A stretch of 34,979 nt of DNA from Bacteroidaceae bacterium. GTDB taxonomy: Bacteria; Bacteroidota; Bacteroidia; Bacteroidales; Bacteroidaceae. The stretch spans positions 1 to 34,979 of the forward strand of contig JAFRTL010000020.1 of assembly GCA_017427065.1 (NCBI GenBank). Reading direction: 5' to 3'. A program made the position numbers and the translations under genes. Position 1 is the stretch's first letter, and the number at the start of each line of letters is the position of its first letter. The notes below the pieces were generated by a model. That model did not search any database. It had not been told where the DNA came from and was given only the letters and a program-made list of their open reading frames with translations. Below, piece after piece: positions 1 to 8,037 of the stretch.

Positions 1-62
1 ATAAATACAGGCAGGCCGCAACGGGCTTCTTGTACTACTCTGTTTCTGTTCATTGTAAGCAT
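1..62 (-). CDS. 5' end of a leftward gene, product unknown (partial)
   Basis: An open leftward frame starts at ATG 62 (or the in-frame ATG at 53) and runs off the left edge. Only about 20 residues are visible (MLTMNRNRVVQEARCGLPVF), too few to name a family. Support comes from upstream: two promoter-like -7 boxes on the same strand, at 104-111 and 216-223, each followed by the same CCGCTTTCC leader segment. It could still be a chance frame. Confidence 0.35.
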   Translation of the reverse strand, partial: MLTMNRNRVVQEARCGLPVF

Positions 63-91
63 TTTATTGGACGAACTCCCCTCCGAAAGGC

Positions 92-136
92 GGAAAGCGG
101 ATACAAAGATACGGAATTTTCCACATTCAATCCAAA
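92..136 (-). promoter_or_regulatory. Bacteroidetes-type promoter for the leftward gene at the window edge
   Basis: On the minus strand TATCTTTG (104-111) matches the TAnnTTTG -7 box, with TTTG (133-136) 21 bp upstream. The block at 92-111 is repeated at 204-223, where the -7 box reads TACCTTTG, so there may be two tandem promoters. Confidence 0.5.
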
Positions 137-296
137 TTTTTAGGAAGGAATTTTCAGGAAAATTTCACACCAACAAATAAAACATATCCACGCCTCCTCT
201 CCTGGAAAGCGGCTGCAAAGGTAGGACCTTTTTACCAATCCACAAAACTTTTTCAACTATTTTTTTGAAGTTTTTTCACGCAATCGATTTTTGCGC

Positions 297-304
297 TATC
301 TTTG
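297..304 (+). promoter_or_regulatory. -7 promoter box of the glycosyltransferase gene
   Basis: TATCTTTG followed by CA fits the Bacteroidetes -7 consensus and lies about 20 bp before ATG 325. It falls inside the longer reading frame that opens at 265, which is why the start at 325 is preferred. No good -33 box is seen at the usual spacing. Confidence 0.5.
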
Positions 305-324
305 CACACAAAAGTAACACCAAA

Positions 325-1497
325 ATGGAAGCATCAGTCATAGAAATTGTCACCAAAACGCTCTTCATAGGCATAGGTGTCCTATTATTCATCCAAATTC
401 TTTACCACCTTATTATATATATAAGTATAATCAGGCATCAAGGAAGAAACCATAAGGGGAAAAACAGTTATTCTGACGAGCAGCCACCACTTTCCATCAT
501 CATTTATCACAATGGAGAAGCTGAAGAGTTGGAGCAACACCTTCCGAGCCTCCTCACGCAAGACTATCCACAATACGAAGTCATTGTCATTACCGACCAT
601 AAAATTGGCGAAAGCGTAGATTACCTTAAAAGAATCAAAGCGACATACCCTCACCTCTATTATAGCTATCTTCCAGAATCTTCCAAATGGATCAGTCGCA
701 AGAAACTCGCCATCACTTTAGGAATACGTGCTAGCAAGTACGAATGGCTGATTTTTACCGAATCATTCTGCAAACCCCAGAGCAATCATTGGCTTGCTCT
801 CTTTGCACGAAACTTTACCCCTACTACACAGATAGTGCTAGGATACAGTGCCTTCCAGAAAGCTAAAGGATGGAAGCAACGTTGCATCTGTTTCGACAAC
901 TACTTCCGAAGCCTTCGTTACCTTAGCTTTGCTCTTCTACGCCTCCCTTACATGGGAATCGGGAGAAACATGGCCTATCGGAAAGAACTTTTCACTGTAG
1001 ACAAAGGATTTGGTAAACATCTTGATTTGCTTCGTGGTGATGATGACCTTTTCATTAATCAAGTAGCCAACAGGAAAAACACGAGAGTAGTCACTGATAA
1101 CGAAGCATTGGTAGTAATGGAACCCGTAAAATTGAAGAAATTCTGGAGAGAAGAACGACTGGGATACGAATCCACTTCCCGCCATTTCAAAGGCATTCAC
1201 AGACATCTCCTAGGTTTTGAGACCCTTACCCGTTTTCTATTCTTCCTCTTCGTAATTGGAGGCATTGCATGGGGAATCATTCAGTTACACATCCCATTGA
1301 TTATCATAGCATCCTTATGTCTGATAATCAGGTTTACAAGTCTAGCCTTCATCCTCAACAAATCCGCAAAAAACATCGGAGAGAAAAACAGGTACTACTT
1401 TACTCTCCCACTGCTTGACGTACTCCAACCGCTCCATTCTCTGAAGTGGAAACTCGCATACCTCTTCAGCGACAAGAGCGACTACAAAAGACGTTAA
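325..1497 (+). CDS. membrane-anchored family 2 glycosyltransferase
   Basis: Predicted inverting GT-A glycosyltransferase (GT2) acting at the cytoplasmic membrane; donor and acceptor cannot be told. From the ATG at 325 it has 390 residues. A hydrophobic N-terminal segment (about 12-36) is followed by the GT2 core beginning PLSIII, a GDDD acidic motif near residues 238-241, and two to three membrane segments near 305-350. The RLGYESTSRHF stretch stands where many GT2 enzymes carry the QxxRW motif, so that motif is degenerate. A longer frame opens at 265, but a -7 promoter box lies inside it at 297-304, so the later start is chosen. Its stop lies 2 bp from the end of the convergent permease gene. 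Probably used for cell-surface glycan or lipid glycosylation (inference). Confidence 0.8.
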   Translation: MEASVIEIVTKTLFIGIGVLLFIQILYHLIIYISIIRHQGRNHKGKNSYSDEQPPLSIIIYHNGEAEELEQHLPSLLTQDYPQYEVIVITDHKIGESVDYLKRIKATYPHLYYSYLPESSKWISRKKLAITLGIRASKYEWLIFTESFCKPQSNHWLALFARNFTPTTQIVLGYSAFQKAKGWKQRCICFDNYFRSLRYLSFALLRLPYMGIGRNMAYRKELFTVDKGFGKHLDLLRGDDDLFINQVANRKNTRVVTDNEALVVMEPVKLKKFWREERLGYESTSRHFKGIHRHLLGFETLTRFLFFLFVIGGIAWGIIQLHIPLIIIASLCLIIRFTSLAFILNKSAKNIGEKNRYYFTLPLLDVLQPLHSLKWKLAYLFSDKSDYKRR

Positions 1498-1499
1498 TG

Positions 1500-2747
1500 T
1501 TACTCATAACGCATGGAAGTTGCAGGCTTTATTTTCGCGATTACATAAGAAGGACCCACCAGCATCAGCACAGAAATCAACAAGGTTCCCACATTGAGCA
1601 ATAAGAAATGCCAGAAACTCAGTGAGACAGGCACTGTGTCCATATAGTAAGTTTCAGGATCGGGTAAAGGAATCACTCCAAACCACTTCTGAATGAAATA
1701 AAAAGCCAATCCAACGAGATTTCCCCAAAGCATCCCCTTTCCAATGATAAAGACCGAAAGCCAGAGGAAAAGCTTCCGAATCTTCGCATTATCTGCTCCA
1801 AAAGACTTCAGCGTACCTATCAGCGATGTGCGTTCAATAATCAAAATGAGCAAGCCAGAAATCATCGTAAAGCCCGCAATACCTATCATGAGTGCCAAAA
1901 TCACCCAAATGTTCACATTCAGCACATCGAGCCATGCAAAAACTGCCGGATTCAGTTGCTCTACATTTACCGCACAATACTCATGTCCATACTCGTCGGT
2001 CTTGTCATACACCTGAGAACCAATGTCATACGTCGTTTGTTCCAACTGTCCATAATCATACAATTGCAACTCCACACCACTCACTTGATCCTTTTCCCAC
2101 TGATTCAGTCGATTCACCATGCATATATCAGTAAAAAGAAACAGATTGTCAAACTCAGAGAGATATGTCTGATAGATTCCCACAATTTGCAGTCTTCGAG
2201 CACGCACATTCTCACGCACATAATAGGTGTCTATTTTATCCCCCAACTTCAAGTTCATCTTATCCGCTAACGATTTAGAGATCACCACCCTATTTGTTGT
2301 TATTGAATCACTGAATTGCGGGAACTCTCCTTCCAGCATACATTGTTGGAAGAAAGACCTGTCATACTCAGGCCCCACCCCTTTGAGAACCATCCCCTGA
2401 AAAGCAAGGTCGGTCTTTATCATACCTGGCTTATAAGAGTAACGCTGATAATGCTTCACCGTCTTATAATCAGACAATTGCGCAGCTAATGCATCTGTTA
2501 ATTGAATGGGTTGAGTATCATAATTGCCTACCGATGTTGGCTCCGTAAGTTGGAGATGAGCCCCAAAACCCACGATTTTGTCACGCACCTGCTGCTTGAA
2601 GCCCACAATCACCGATACCGATACCAACATCACGATCAATCCCACCGCCATACCAAGCGTTGAAATCAGAACAGCAGGACGCGATACTTGTTTCTTCGCA
2701 TCCCCGCCATTATATATTTTCCTTGCCAAATATAGTGGTAGATTCAT
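1500..2747 (-). CDS. LolC/LolE-like (FtsX family) ABC transporter permease
   Basis: 415 residues with the layout of MacB/FtsX-type permeases that handle lipoproteins: one membrane segment near residues 24-49, a large periplasmic domain (about 50-275), then three more segments near 280-305, 330-350 and 380-402. The N-terminal LYLARKIY...RPAVLISTLGMAVGL pattern and the cytoplasmic loop ERTSLIGTLKSFGAD are typical of LolC/E, where the loop contacts the ATPase. In this family the complex extracts lipoproteins from the inner membrane toward LolA. The matching LolD ATPase is not beside it. It stands alone, convergent with the glycosyltransferase. The assignment to LolC/E rather than another FtsX-family exporter is by pattern only. 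Confidence 0.8.
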   Translation of the reverse strand: MNLPLYLARKIYNGGDAKKQVSRPAVLISTLGMAVGLIVMLVSVSVIVGFKQQVRDKIVGFGAHLQLTEPTSVGNYDTQPIQLTDALAAQLSDYKTVKHYQRYSYKPGMIKTDLAFQGMVLKGVGPEYDRSFFQQCMLEGEFPQFSDSITTNRVVISKSLADKMNLKLGDKIDTYYVRENVRARRLQIVGIYQTYLSEFDNLFLFTDICMVNRLNQWEKDQVSGVELQLYDYGQLEQTTYDIGSQVYDKTDEYGHEYCAVNVEQLNPAVFAWLDVLNVNIWVILALMIGIAGFTMISGLLILIIERTSLIGTLKSFGADNAKIRKLFLWLSVFIIGKGMLWGNLVGLAFYFIQKWFGVIPLPDPETYYMDTVPVSLSFWHFLLLNVGTLLISVLMLVGPSYVIAKIKPATSMRYE

Positions 2748-3215
2748 ATGCCTTTATCAGTTTTACAAGGCACAAAAATACAAATATTATTTATTTTATA
2801 AAACATCGAAGGAAAGGAAATGATGATTGAAATATGATAGACGAAGAAAACAAAAAAGGAAACCATCAATTCCATGAAAATTGGCAATCTAAAGAATAGA
2901 ACATAAATCCCCATTTCTATCTTTAACTAGCAAAATAAAACTTTCTAGTTAGGAAAATATTTTTCCCTCACTAGGGAGTTAAAATTTCCTCGGGATATTA
3001 TTAAAGAATAACACCTACAGTTTAAGAGAAGAATCTAAAGAATAGAACAATTTGCCATGTCTGATTAAAACCTTAAAAGTGTACAGATGTACAGTGTACA
3101 GTTAGTTTTTCTCCTAATATCAATTACGGAAAATCCGAAAATCAAAAAAAACGAGGTTGCTTTATACGATGTTGTGTATTTATTTGTATCTTTACGGCAA
3201 TAAAACCGAGATACT
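2748..3215. other. intergenic region between divergent genes, with short repeats
   Basis: No gene is seen in these 468 bp. The segment is AT-rich and holds an 18-bp exact direct repeat (2886-2903 and 3032-3049), three copies of TGTACA close together (3080-3085, 3088-3093, 3095-3100), and several CTAG-containing segments near 2930-2990. A TATCTTTA box (3187-3194) about 22 bp before the asparaginase start is a weak -7 candidate. Confidence 0.6.
3187..3194 (+). promoter_or_regulatory. possible -7 box for the asparaginase gene
   Basis: TATCTTTA differs from TAnnTTTG at the last base; no TTG lies at the usual distance upstream, so this is a weak call. The TGTACA triplet at 3080-3100 lies about 90-110 bp further upstream and could be a regulator site. 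Confidence 0.3.
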
Positions 3216-4253
3216 ATGACAAACGACTGTCCCTCAGTATTTTTGATCTATACAGGTGGCACTATCGGAATGATAGAGAACCCTGAGACTGGAGCCTTAG
3301 AGAGCTTCGATTTTGCGCATCTGCTGAAACAGGTGCCAGAACTGAAGCGCTTCAACTATCGCATTGGCTCCTACCAGTTTGACCCTCCTATCGACTCCTC
3401 GGACATGGAGCCTAATTACTATGCTAAAATCGTGGAAATCATCACGCAGAACTATGACGACTACGATGGTTTCGTGATATTGCATGGCACCGATACGATG
3501 GCTTACACGGCATCGGCCCTGAGTTTCATGCTGGAGAATCTTTCGAAACCCGTGATCCTGACGGGTTCGCAACTGCCCATCGGTATGCTGAGAACTGATG
3601 GAAAGGAGAATCTCATTACCAGCATCGAGATAGCTACAGCGAAACATCCAGATGGTACGGCCATCGTTCCAGAGGTATGTATCTTCTTCGAGAACGAGCT
3701 GATGCGCGGAAACCGTACAACAAAGATCAATGCGGAGAACTTCAATGCTTTCCGTTCATACAACTTCCCTTCACTTGCAAAGGTAGGTATACACATCCGC
3801 TATAACGAGCAGTTGATACGTCGTCCTGACCTTTCGCAACCGATGAAGCCACACTACCTTTATGACACGAATATCGTAGTTCTGACGCTCTTCCCAGGCA
3901 TCAGTCGCAATATCGTGGAATCGGCCTTAAAATTCGAGGGACTAAAGGCAGTAGTGCTGAAAACCTATGGATCGGGCAATGCCCCACAAAAGCCTTGGCT
4001 TATTCAAGCGCTGCGTGAAGCAACAAACCGTGGTATCATCATCGTGAACATCACACAGTGTCCTAGTGGATTAGTGGAGATGAAACGCTATGAAACGGGA
4101 CTTCAGTTATTGCAAGCGGGTGTTATCAGTGGATATGACAGTACACCAGAGAGTGCCATCGCCAAGCTGATGTTCTTGTTGGGACATGGATTGAACAACG
4201 AGGAAGTTCGGCGGTTTATGGATTCGAACTTAGCTGGAGAAATTACGAAATAA
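3216..4253 (+). CDS. ansA: type I (cytoplasmic) L-asparaginase
   Basis: Hydrolyses L-asparagine to aspartate and ammonia. The 345 residues match the family's usual length. The first catalytic threonine motif, YTGGTIG, is at residues 12-18 and the second, HGTDTM, at 90-95; the substrate-binding DSSDM segment is at about 60-64. There is no signal peptide, which fits the cytoplasmic AnsA type rather than the periplasmic AnsB type. It is the first gene of a rightward run and is separated from the MFS gene by a 7-bp-periodic array (4253-4280) that overlaps its stop codon. Whether it shares a transcript with the sugar genes is not shown. Confidence 0.93.
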   Translation: MTNDCPSVFLIYTGGTIGMIENPETGALESFDFAHLLKQVPELKRFNYRIGSYQFDPPIDSSDMEPNYYAKIVEIITQNYDDYDGFVILHGTDTMAYTASALSFMLENLSKPVILTGSQLPIGMLRTDGKENLITSIEIATAKHPDGTAIVPEVCIFFENELMRGNRTTKINAENFNAFRSYNFPSLAKVGIHIRYNEQLIRRPDLSQPMKPHYLYDTNIVVLTLFPGISRNIVESALKFEGLKAVVLKTYGSGNAPQKPWLIQALREATNRGIIIVNITQCPSGLVEMKRYETGLQLLQAGVISGYDSTPESAIAKLMFLLGHGLNNEEVRRFMDSNLAGEITK

Positions 4254-4280
4254 ATTGAGAATTGAGGATTGAAAATTGAA
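4253..4280 (+). repeat. four-unit heptad repeat between ansA and the MFS gene
   Basis: AATTGAG, AATTGAG, GATTGAA, AATTGAA in exact 7-bp register, overlapping the ansA stop codon and ending 4 bp before the likely ATG of the transporter gene. It belongs to the heptad family described under findings. Confidence 0.8.
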
Positions 4281-4284
4281 TACT

Positions 4285-5727
4285 ATGAATAATAATCGAA
4301 CAATGAGTAATGTGCGCTGGGTGATCTGCGCCATGCTTTTCTTGGCGACCACCGTGAACTATATGGACAGACAGGTGCTATCTTTGACATGGAAAGATTT
4401 CATTGCACCAGAGTTCCATTGGAGTGATTCTGATTATGGTAAGGTAGCAGCCATTTTCTCCATCGTTTATGCCATCGCCAATCTGTTTTCTGGGCGTATC
4501 ATCGATTGGCTAGGTACGAAACGCGGCTATCTATGGGCCATCGGTATATGGTCTGGTGGCGCATGCCTCCATGCACTTTGCGGATGGGCAACCGAGCACA
4601 TCGTTGGTGTGCACAATGCCGCAGAATTGGTGGGAGCCACAGGACAGATAGCTTCCATGATCTCTATGGTGAGCGTCTATTTCTTCATCGCTGCACGTAT
4701 CGTGCTGGCATGTGGTGAAGCGGGCAACTTCCCTGCAGCCGTAAAGGTAACAGCGGAGTATTTCCCACAGAAAGACCGTGCCTTCGCTACTGCCATTTTC
4801 AATGCTGGAAGTACGGTGGGTGCATTGATTGCCCCCCTTACCATCCCATCATTGGCCAGCTACTTCCGTAGTATCGGTGTGGGCAATGGTTGGGAGATGG
4901 CCTTCCTCATCATTGGTGGATTGGGCTTCATCTGGATGGCATTCTGGGTATTTATATATAAAGAAGTGGACCATAACCCACGTGTGAATGCAGCCGAGCT
5001 GTCTTATATCCGTCAAGATCAAGGTGTGGAGGAGAAACCTGTAGAAGAAGATCAGCAGCCAAAGCTTGGAGTGATAGATTGCTTGAAACTTCGCCAAACA
5101 TGGGCGATCATTCTGGGTAAGTTCTTTACCGATGGTGTGTGGTGGTTCTTCCTCTTCTGGACACCAGCCTACTTGAGTGATGTCTATGGACTTACCAGTG
5201 ATACACCTACGGCGCAGATGCTTATCTTCGTGCTTTATGCTATCACAATGCTGGCACTTTATGGTGGCAAACTGCCAACCATCATCATCAATCGCACAGG
5301 ACTCAATGCCTATAGTGCTCGCATGAGGGCCATGTTGGTTTTCGCCCTGTTCCCATTGTTGGGACTGTTTGCTCAGCCTTTAGGCAACTACAGTTATTGG
5401 TTGCCTATCATCCTGATCGGTATCGTAGGAGCAGCACATCAGTCATGGTCGGCCAATCTATACAGTGTGGGAAGCGACCTCTTCCCCCATCGTGCGGTAG
5501 CCACCATCACAGGATTGAACAGTGCCGCAGGAGGTCTGAGTTCGTTCCTCATAAATATGGGTTCTGGTAAGCTCTTCGATTATGCCGATGCCACCCAAAT
5601 GACGTTCCTCGGTTTCACTGGCAAGCCTGCTGGCTATTTCATCATCTTCTGCTATTGCTCCGTAGCATACTTGGTAGGTTGGATCATCATGAAGACATTG
5701 GTGCCTAAGTATAAGCCAGTGGCGTAA
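4285..5727 (+). CDS. MFS transporter, hexuronate (ExuT-like, ACS family)
   Basis: Predicted inner-membrane proton-coupled importer of glucuronate or galacturonate, by family and context. About 480 residues with twelve hydrophobic segments; the first helix carries NYMDRQ, the signature seen in anion:cation symporters such as ExuT. A central loop (roughly residues 230-265) is charged, as is usual between the two halves. The frame can begin at TTG 4276, but ATG 4285 or ATG 4303 is more likely. It is followed by a TonB-dependent receptor and faces a complete glucuronate catabolic operon ending at 10348, which strongly suggests a uronic acid substrate. The exact sugar is inferred. Confidence 0.85.
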   Translation: MNNNRTMSNVRWVICAMLFLATTVNYMDRQVLSLTWKDFIAPEFHWSDSDYGKVAAIFSIVYAIANLFSGRIIDWLGTKRGYLWAIGIWSGGACLHALCGWATEHIVGVHNAAELVGATGQIASMISMVSVYFFIAARIVLACGEAGNFPAAVKVTAEYFPQKDRAFATAIFNAGSTVGALIAPLTIPSLASYFRSIGVGNGWEMAFLIIGGLGFIWMAFWVFIYKEVDHNPRVNAAELSYIRQDQGVEEKPVEEDQQPKLGVIDCLKLRQTWAIILGKFFTDGVWWFFLFWTPAYLSDVYGLTSDTPTAQMLIFVLYAITMLALYGGKLPTIIINRTGLNAYSARMRAMLVFALFPLLGLFAQPLGNYSYWLPIILIGIVGAAHQSWSANLYSVGSDLFPHRAVATITGLNSAAGGLSSFLINMGSGKLFDYADATQMTFLGFTGKPAGYFIIFCYCSVAYLVGWIIMKTLVPKYKPVA

Positions 5728-5735
5728 GAGTTTGG

Positions 5736-5763
5736 TTTAGAGTTAAGTGATTAGGGTTTAGAG
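5736..5763 (+). repeat. four-unit heptad repeat just before the TonB receptor start
   Basis: TTTAGAG, TTAAGTG, ATTAGGG, TTTAGAG in 7-bp register, ending 1 bp before ATG 5765. The same TTTAGRG unit appears in inverted orientation at 12431-12465, where it ends 2 bp from another gene's start. Confidence 0.75.
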
Positions 5764-5764
5764 T

Positions 5765-8014
5765 ATGAAAAGGATAAAATTAGGTTGTATTACATTCTGT
5801 CTTCTTCTTGGCAATAATCTTTTGGCGCAAGATGTAGTTAGTCGTGACTCCATCCCATCGACCAAAGAGGAGAAGAACCGCAATGTAATGCTGAACGCAT
5901 CGAGTGACAACCAGCCACGTCAGATTTCTATCGGACTACCCGATGGAGAGGCTGTGGATATCTTCGAAGATGGCACACCGGTGAGTTATCTATTCTGGCC
6001 CGATTATCCATATTACTCTTGGCGTGGAGGAGCTAGCTATAGCAGCCAGAACCTTCTCTCGCTTAGTGAAAGTACGCTGCAATACGGTAAGTGTACCTAC
6101 GTACTAGGTAGTCAGAGTCTGAAGGCTGGAGATCAGTTCCAAGGATTGGTGAATTACACTACCAACATTTACGGCAAGCAGGTGGTAGATGCCAACATCA
6201 GCAGTCCACTGGGACGCGGATGGGGATTCACTGCAGGCACCTATCAAGGATTCGACCCTGGAAGCAATCACCTTGACGCGCTTCACATACAGGACGAGAT
6301 GCACATCTATAAGGCTAACATCAGTAAACTCTTTGCCGATGGACGCGGAGAAATGTCACTTAACTACAAGTATTCCCGTTATGCAGCCATGCCCGACAAC
6401 TACGGTCTGTTTTACTACAATGGAAAAGACGGAAGTGTGGATGAATTGTCCGACTTCAGTCTGGGACATGACCAATTGCTAGCCGACTACTCTTACATCA
6501 ATTACATCAGTATGAAGACTGGAGAACGCATGCGTCGCACCATGCGCCGTGCCAATCTGGTCAGCAACCATCAGATGACATTTAATCTGCGCTATGACCT
6601 CACTGAACAAACGCAACTCAACATCAGCAGCAAGTTAAAGACCTCCGATGTCAACAAGGTGATGATGAAACTCGCAGGTATTTTCCAAGCTAATCCTACC
6701 GATGGATATACATACGATGATGGCATCCCATACAGCGGAAATATACAGAACCGCTACATGCTCTATTTCGAGGGTATGGAGCGAAGTTGGATGACCACCG
6801 CCACACTCACAGGGAAAAGTAATGACCAGCGCCACAGTTGGCGTTTAGGACTGAACGAATGGTGGAACCGGGCCAACATCTATACCAATACAGGCGTCTA
6901 TGCACATGAAGCCAAAGCCTCTCCTCGCAAGTTGCTGAAAGACGGCGAAGAGGCATCTGGCTACAATGAGGGTAGTGAGTATTACGACGGCCATGAGAAC
7001 CGCCTTGCCCTCTTTGCTTCCGACGACTGGGATATCACCGAACACCTCTGGATCTCTGCTGGCCTTCGTCTTGAGTGGATGCGCCAACAAGGCAATGCCG
7101 CTTTGGCTTACACTGAAGATGGAAAGATTATTGAACCTGCCAATGAACGCACTTACGCCTTCAGTCTTAAACAAGCGCGACGCAACCGCTTCGGCACTTA
7201 TGATTGGCTGAATCCTGGTTTCACCTTCAACGGACGTTATACCCTCTTGCAAGGTTTCGGACTGGTAGGTGAGTATGTGTATGTGAAGCAACGCCCTAAC
7301 CTGCAAGATTATGCTGGTCCTTTCATGCCACAAATCGATCCTATCAACGTACATATGGCCAAAGGCGGTATTTTCTGGAACAATAGTTGGATGCAACTTA
7401 CCTCGCAGATTACCTACATCAATCAGACGAAATATAAGTTCCGTGATCAGTTCACCAATCCGAACGACCAAAGCGAAACTATCATCCTACCTATCGTAAA
7501 CGATGTGGCCACATTGGGATGGACTACCGATGCGGTAATCACTCCTTTCGAGGGATTCAGTTTTCACGGACTGCTCACATTACAGAATCCAAAGTACAAG
7601 AACTTTACCTTCCAGCCCATCTTCAAAGATGGTCCTGGACAACTATACAACTTCAACGACAAGAACGTGATAGCCATGTCGAAGGTCATTGCTGAGTTGG
7701 ATCCCTCTTACCAGAAAGGCGATTGGCGTTTCTGGCTTAGCTTCCGCTATCAGAGTAAGCAATACATCAACCGTACCAATACGCTCTACTTTAAGGGCCG
7801 TTGGGAGACCTTCGGAGGTGTAGATTTTACTTATAATAAGCATGTGAGTTTCTCACTCAATGTCATCAACATCCTTAACCAGAAGGGAGCTAGTGGCAGC
7901 ATCGCAGCTGCTGATTTGGCCACCGATGTAAGTGGTTATCAGAACCACTACCTGATGTCGGGAACGTATATACGTCCATTCACTGTAGAACTAACCACTA
8001 GCATTAAATTCTGA
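5765..8014 (+). CDS. TonB-dependent receptor-like outer-membrane protein
   Basis: Outer-membrane barrel, 749 residues. The N-terminus has a signal peptide with a hydrophobic core and probable cleavage near LLAQ (residues 19-22). A short plug-like region follows (about 40-150), then a long stretch of alternating aromatic beta strands ending in SIKF, the aromatic C-terminus typical of barrels handled by BAM. No carboxypeptidase-like CNA-B domain and no obvious SusD partner are present, so it is not a classic SusC. Lying 3' of the uronate transporter and before a GH92 enzyme, it probably brings a uronic acid or mannose-containing oligosaccharide into the periplasm (inference). Confidence 0.8.
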   Translation: MKRIKLGCITFCLLLGNNLLAQDVVSRDSIPSTKEEKNRNVMLNASSDNQPRQISIGLPDGEAVDIFEDGTPVSYLFWPDYPYYSWRGGASYSSQNLLSLSESTLQYGKCTYVLGSQSLKAGDQFQGLVNYTTNIYGKQVVDANISSPLGRGWGFTAGTYQGFDPGSNHLDALHIQDEMHIYKANISKLFADGRGEMSLNYKYSRYAAMPDNYGLFYYNGKDGSVDELSDFSLGHDQLLADYSYINYISMKTGERMRRTMRRANLVSNHQMTFNLRYDLTEQTQLNISSKLKTSDVNKVMMKLAGIFQANPTDGYTYDDGIPYSGNIQNRYMLYFEGMERSWMTTATLTGKSNDQRHSWRLGLNEWWNRANIYTNTGVYAHEAKASPRKLLKDGEEASGYNEGSEYYDGHENRLALFASDDWDITEHLWISAGLRLEWMRQQGNAALAYTEDGKIIEPANERTYAFSLKQARRNRFGTYDWLNPGFTFNGRYTLLQGFGLVGEYVYVKQRPNLQDYAGPFMPQIDPINVHMAKGGIFWNNSWMQLTSQITYINQTKYKFRDQFTNPNDQSETIILPIVNDVATLGWTTDAVITPFEGFSFHGLLTLQNPKYKNFTFQPIFKDGPGQLYNFNDKNVIAMSKVIAELDPSYQKGDWRFWLSFRYQSKQYINRTNTLYFKGRWETFGGVDFTYNKHVSFSLNVINILNQKGASGSIAAADLATDVSGYQNHYLMSGTYIRPFTVELTTSIKF

Positions 8015-8037
8015 GCCATATCAATAAATATACAAAT

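Noticed and set aside
265-324. N-terminal extension of the glycosyltransferase
   Set aside because: The -7 promoter box lies inside it and the extra residues do not resemble the family; ATG 325 is used.
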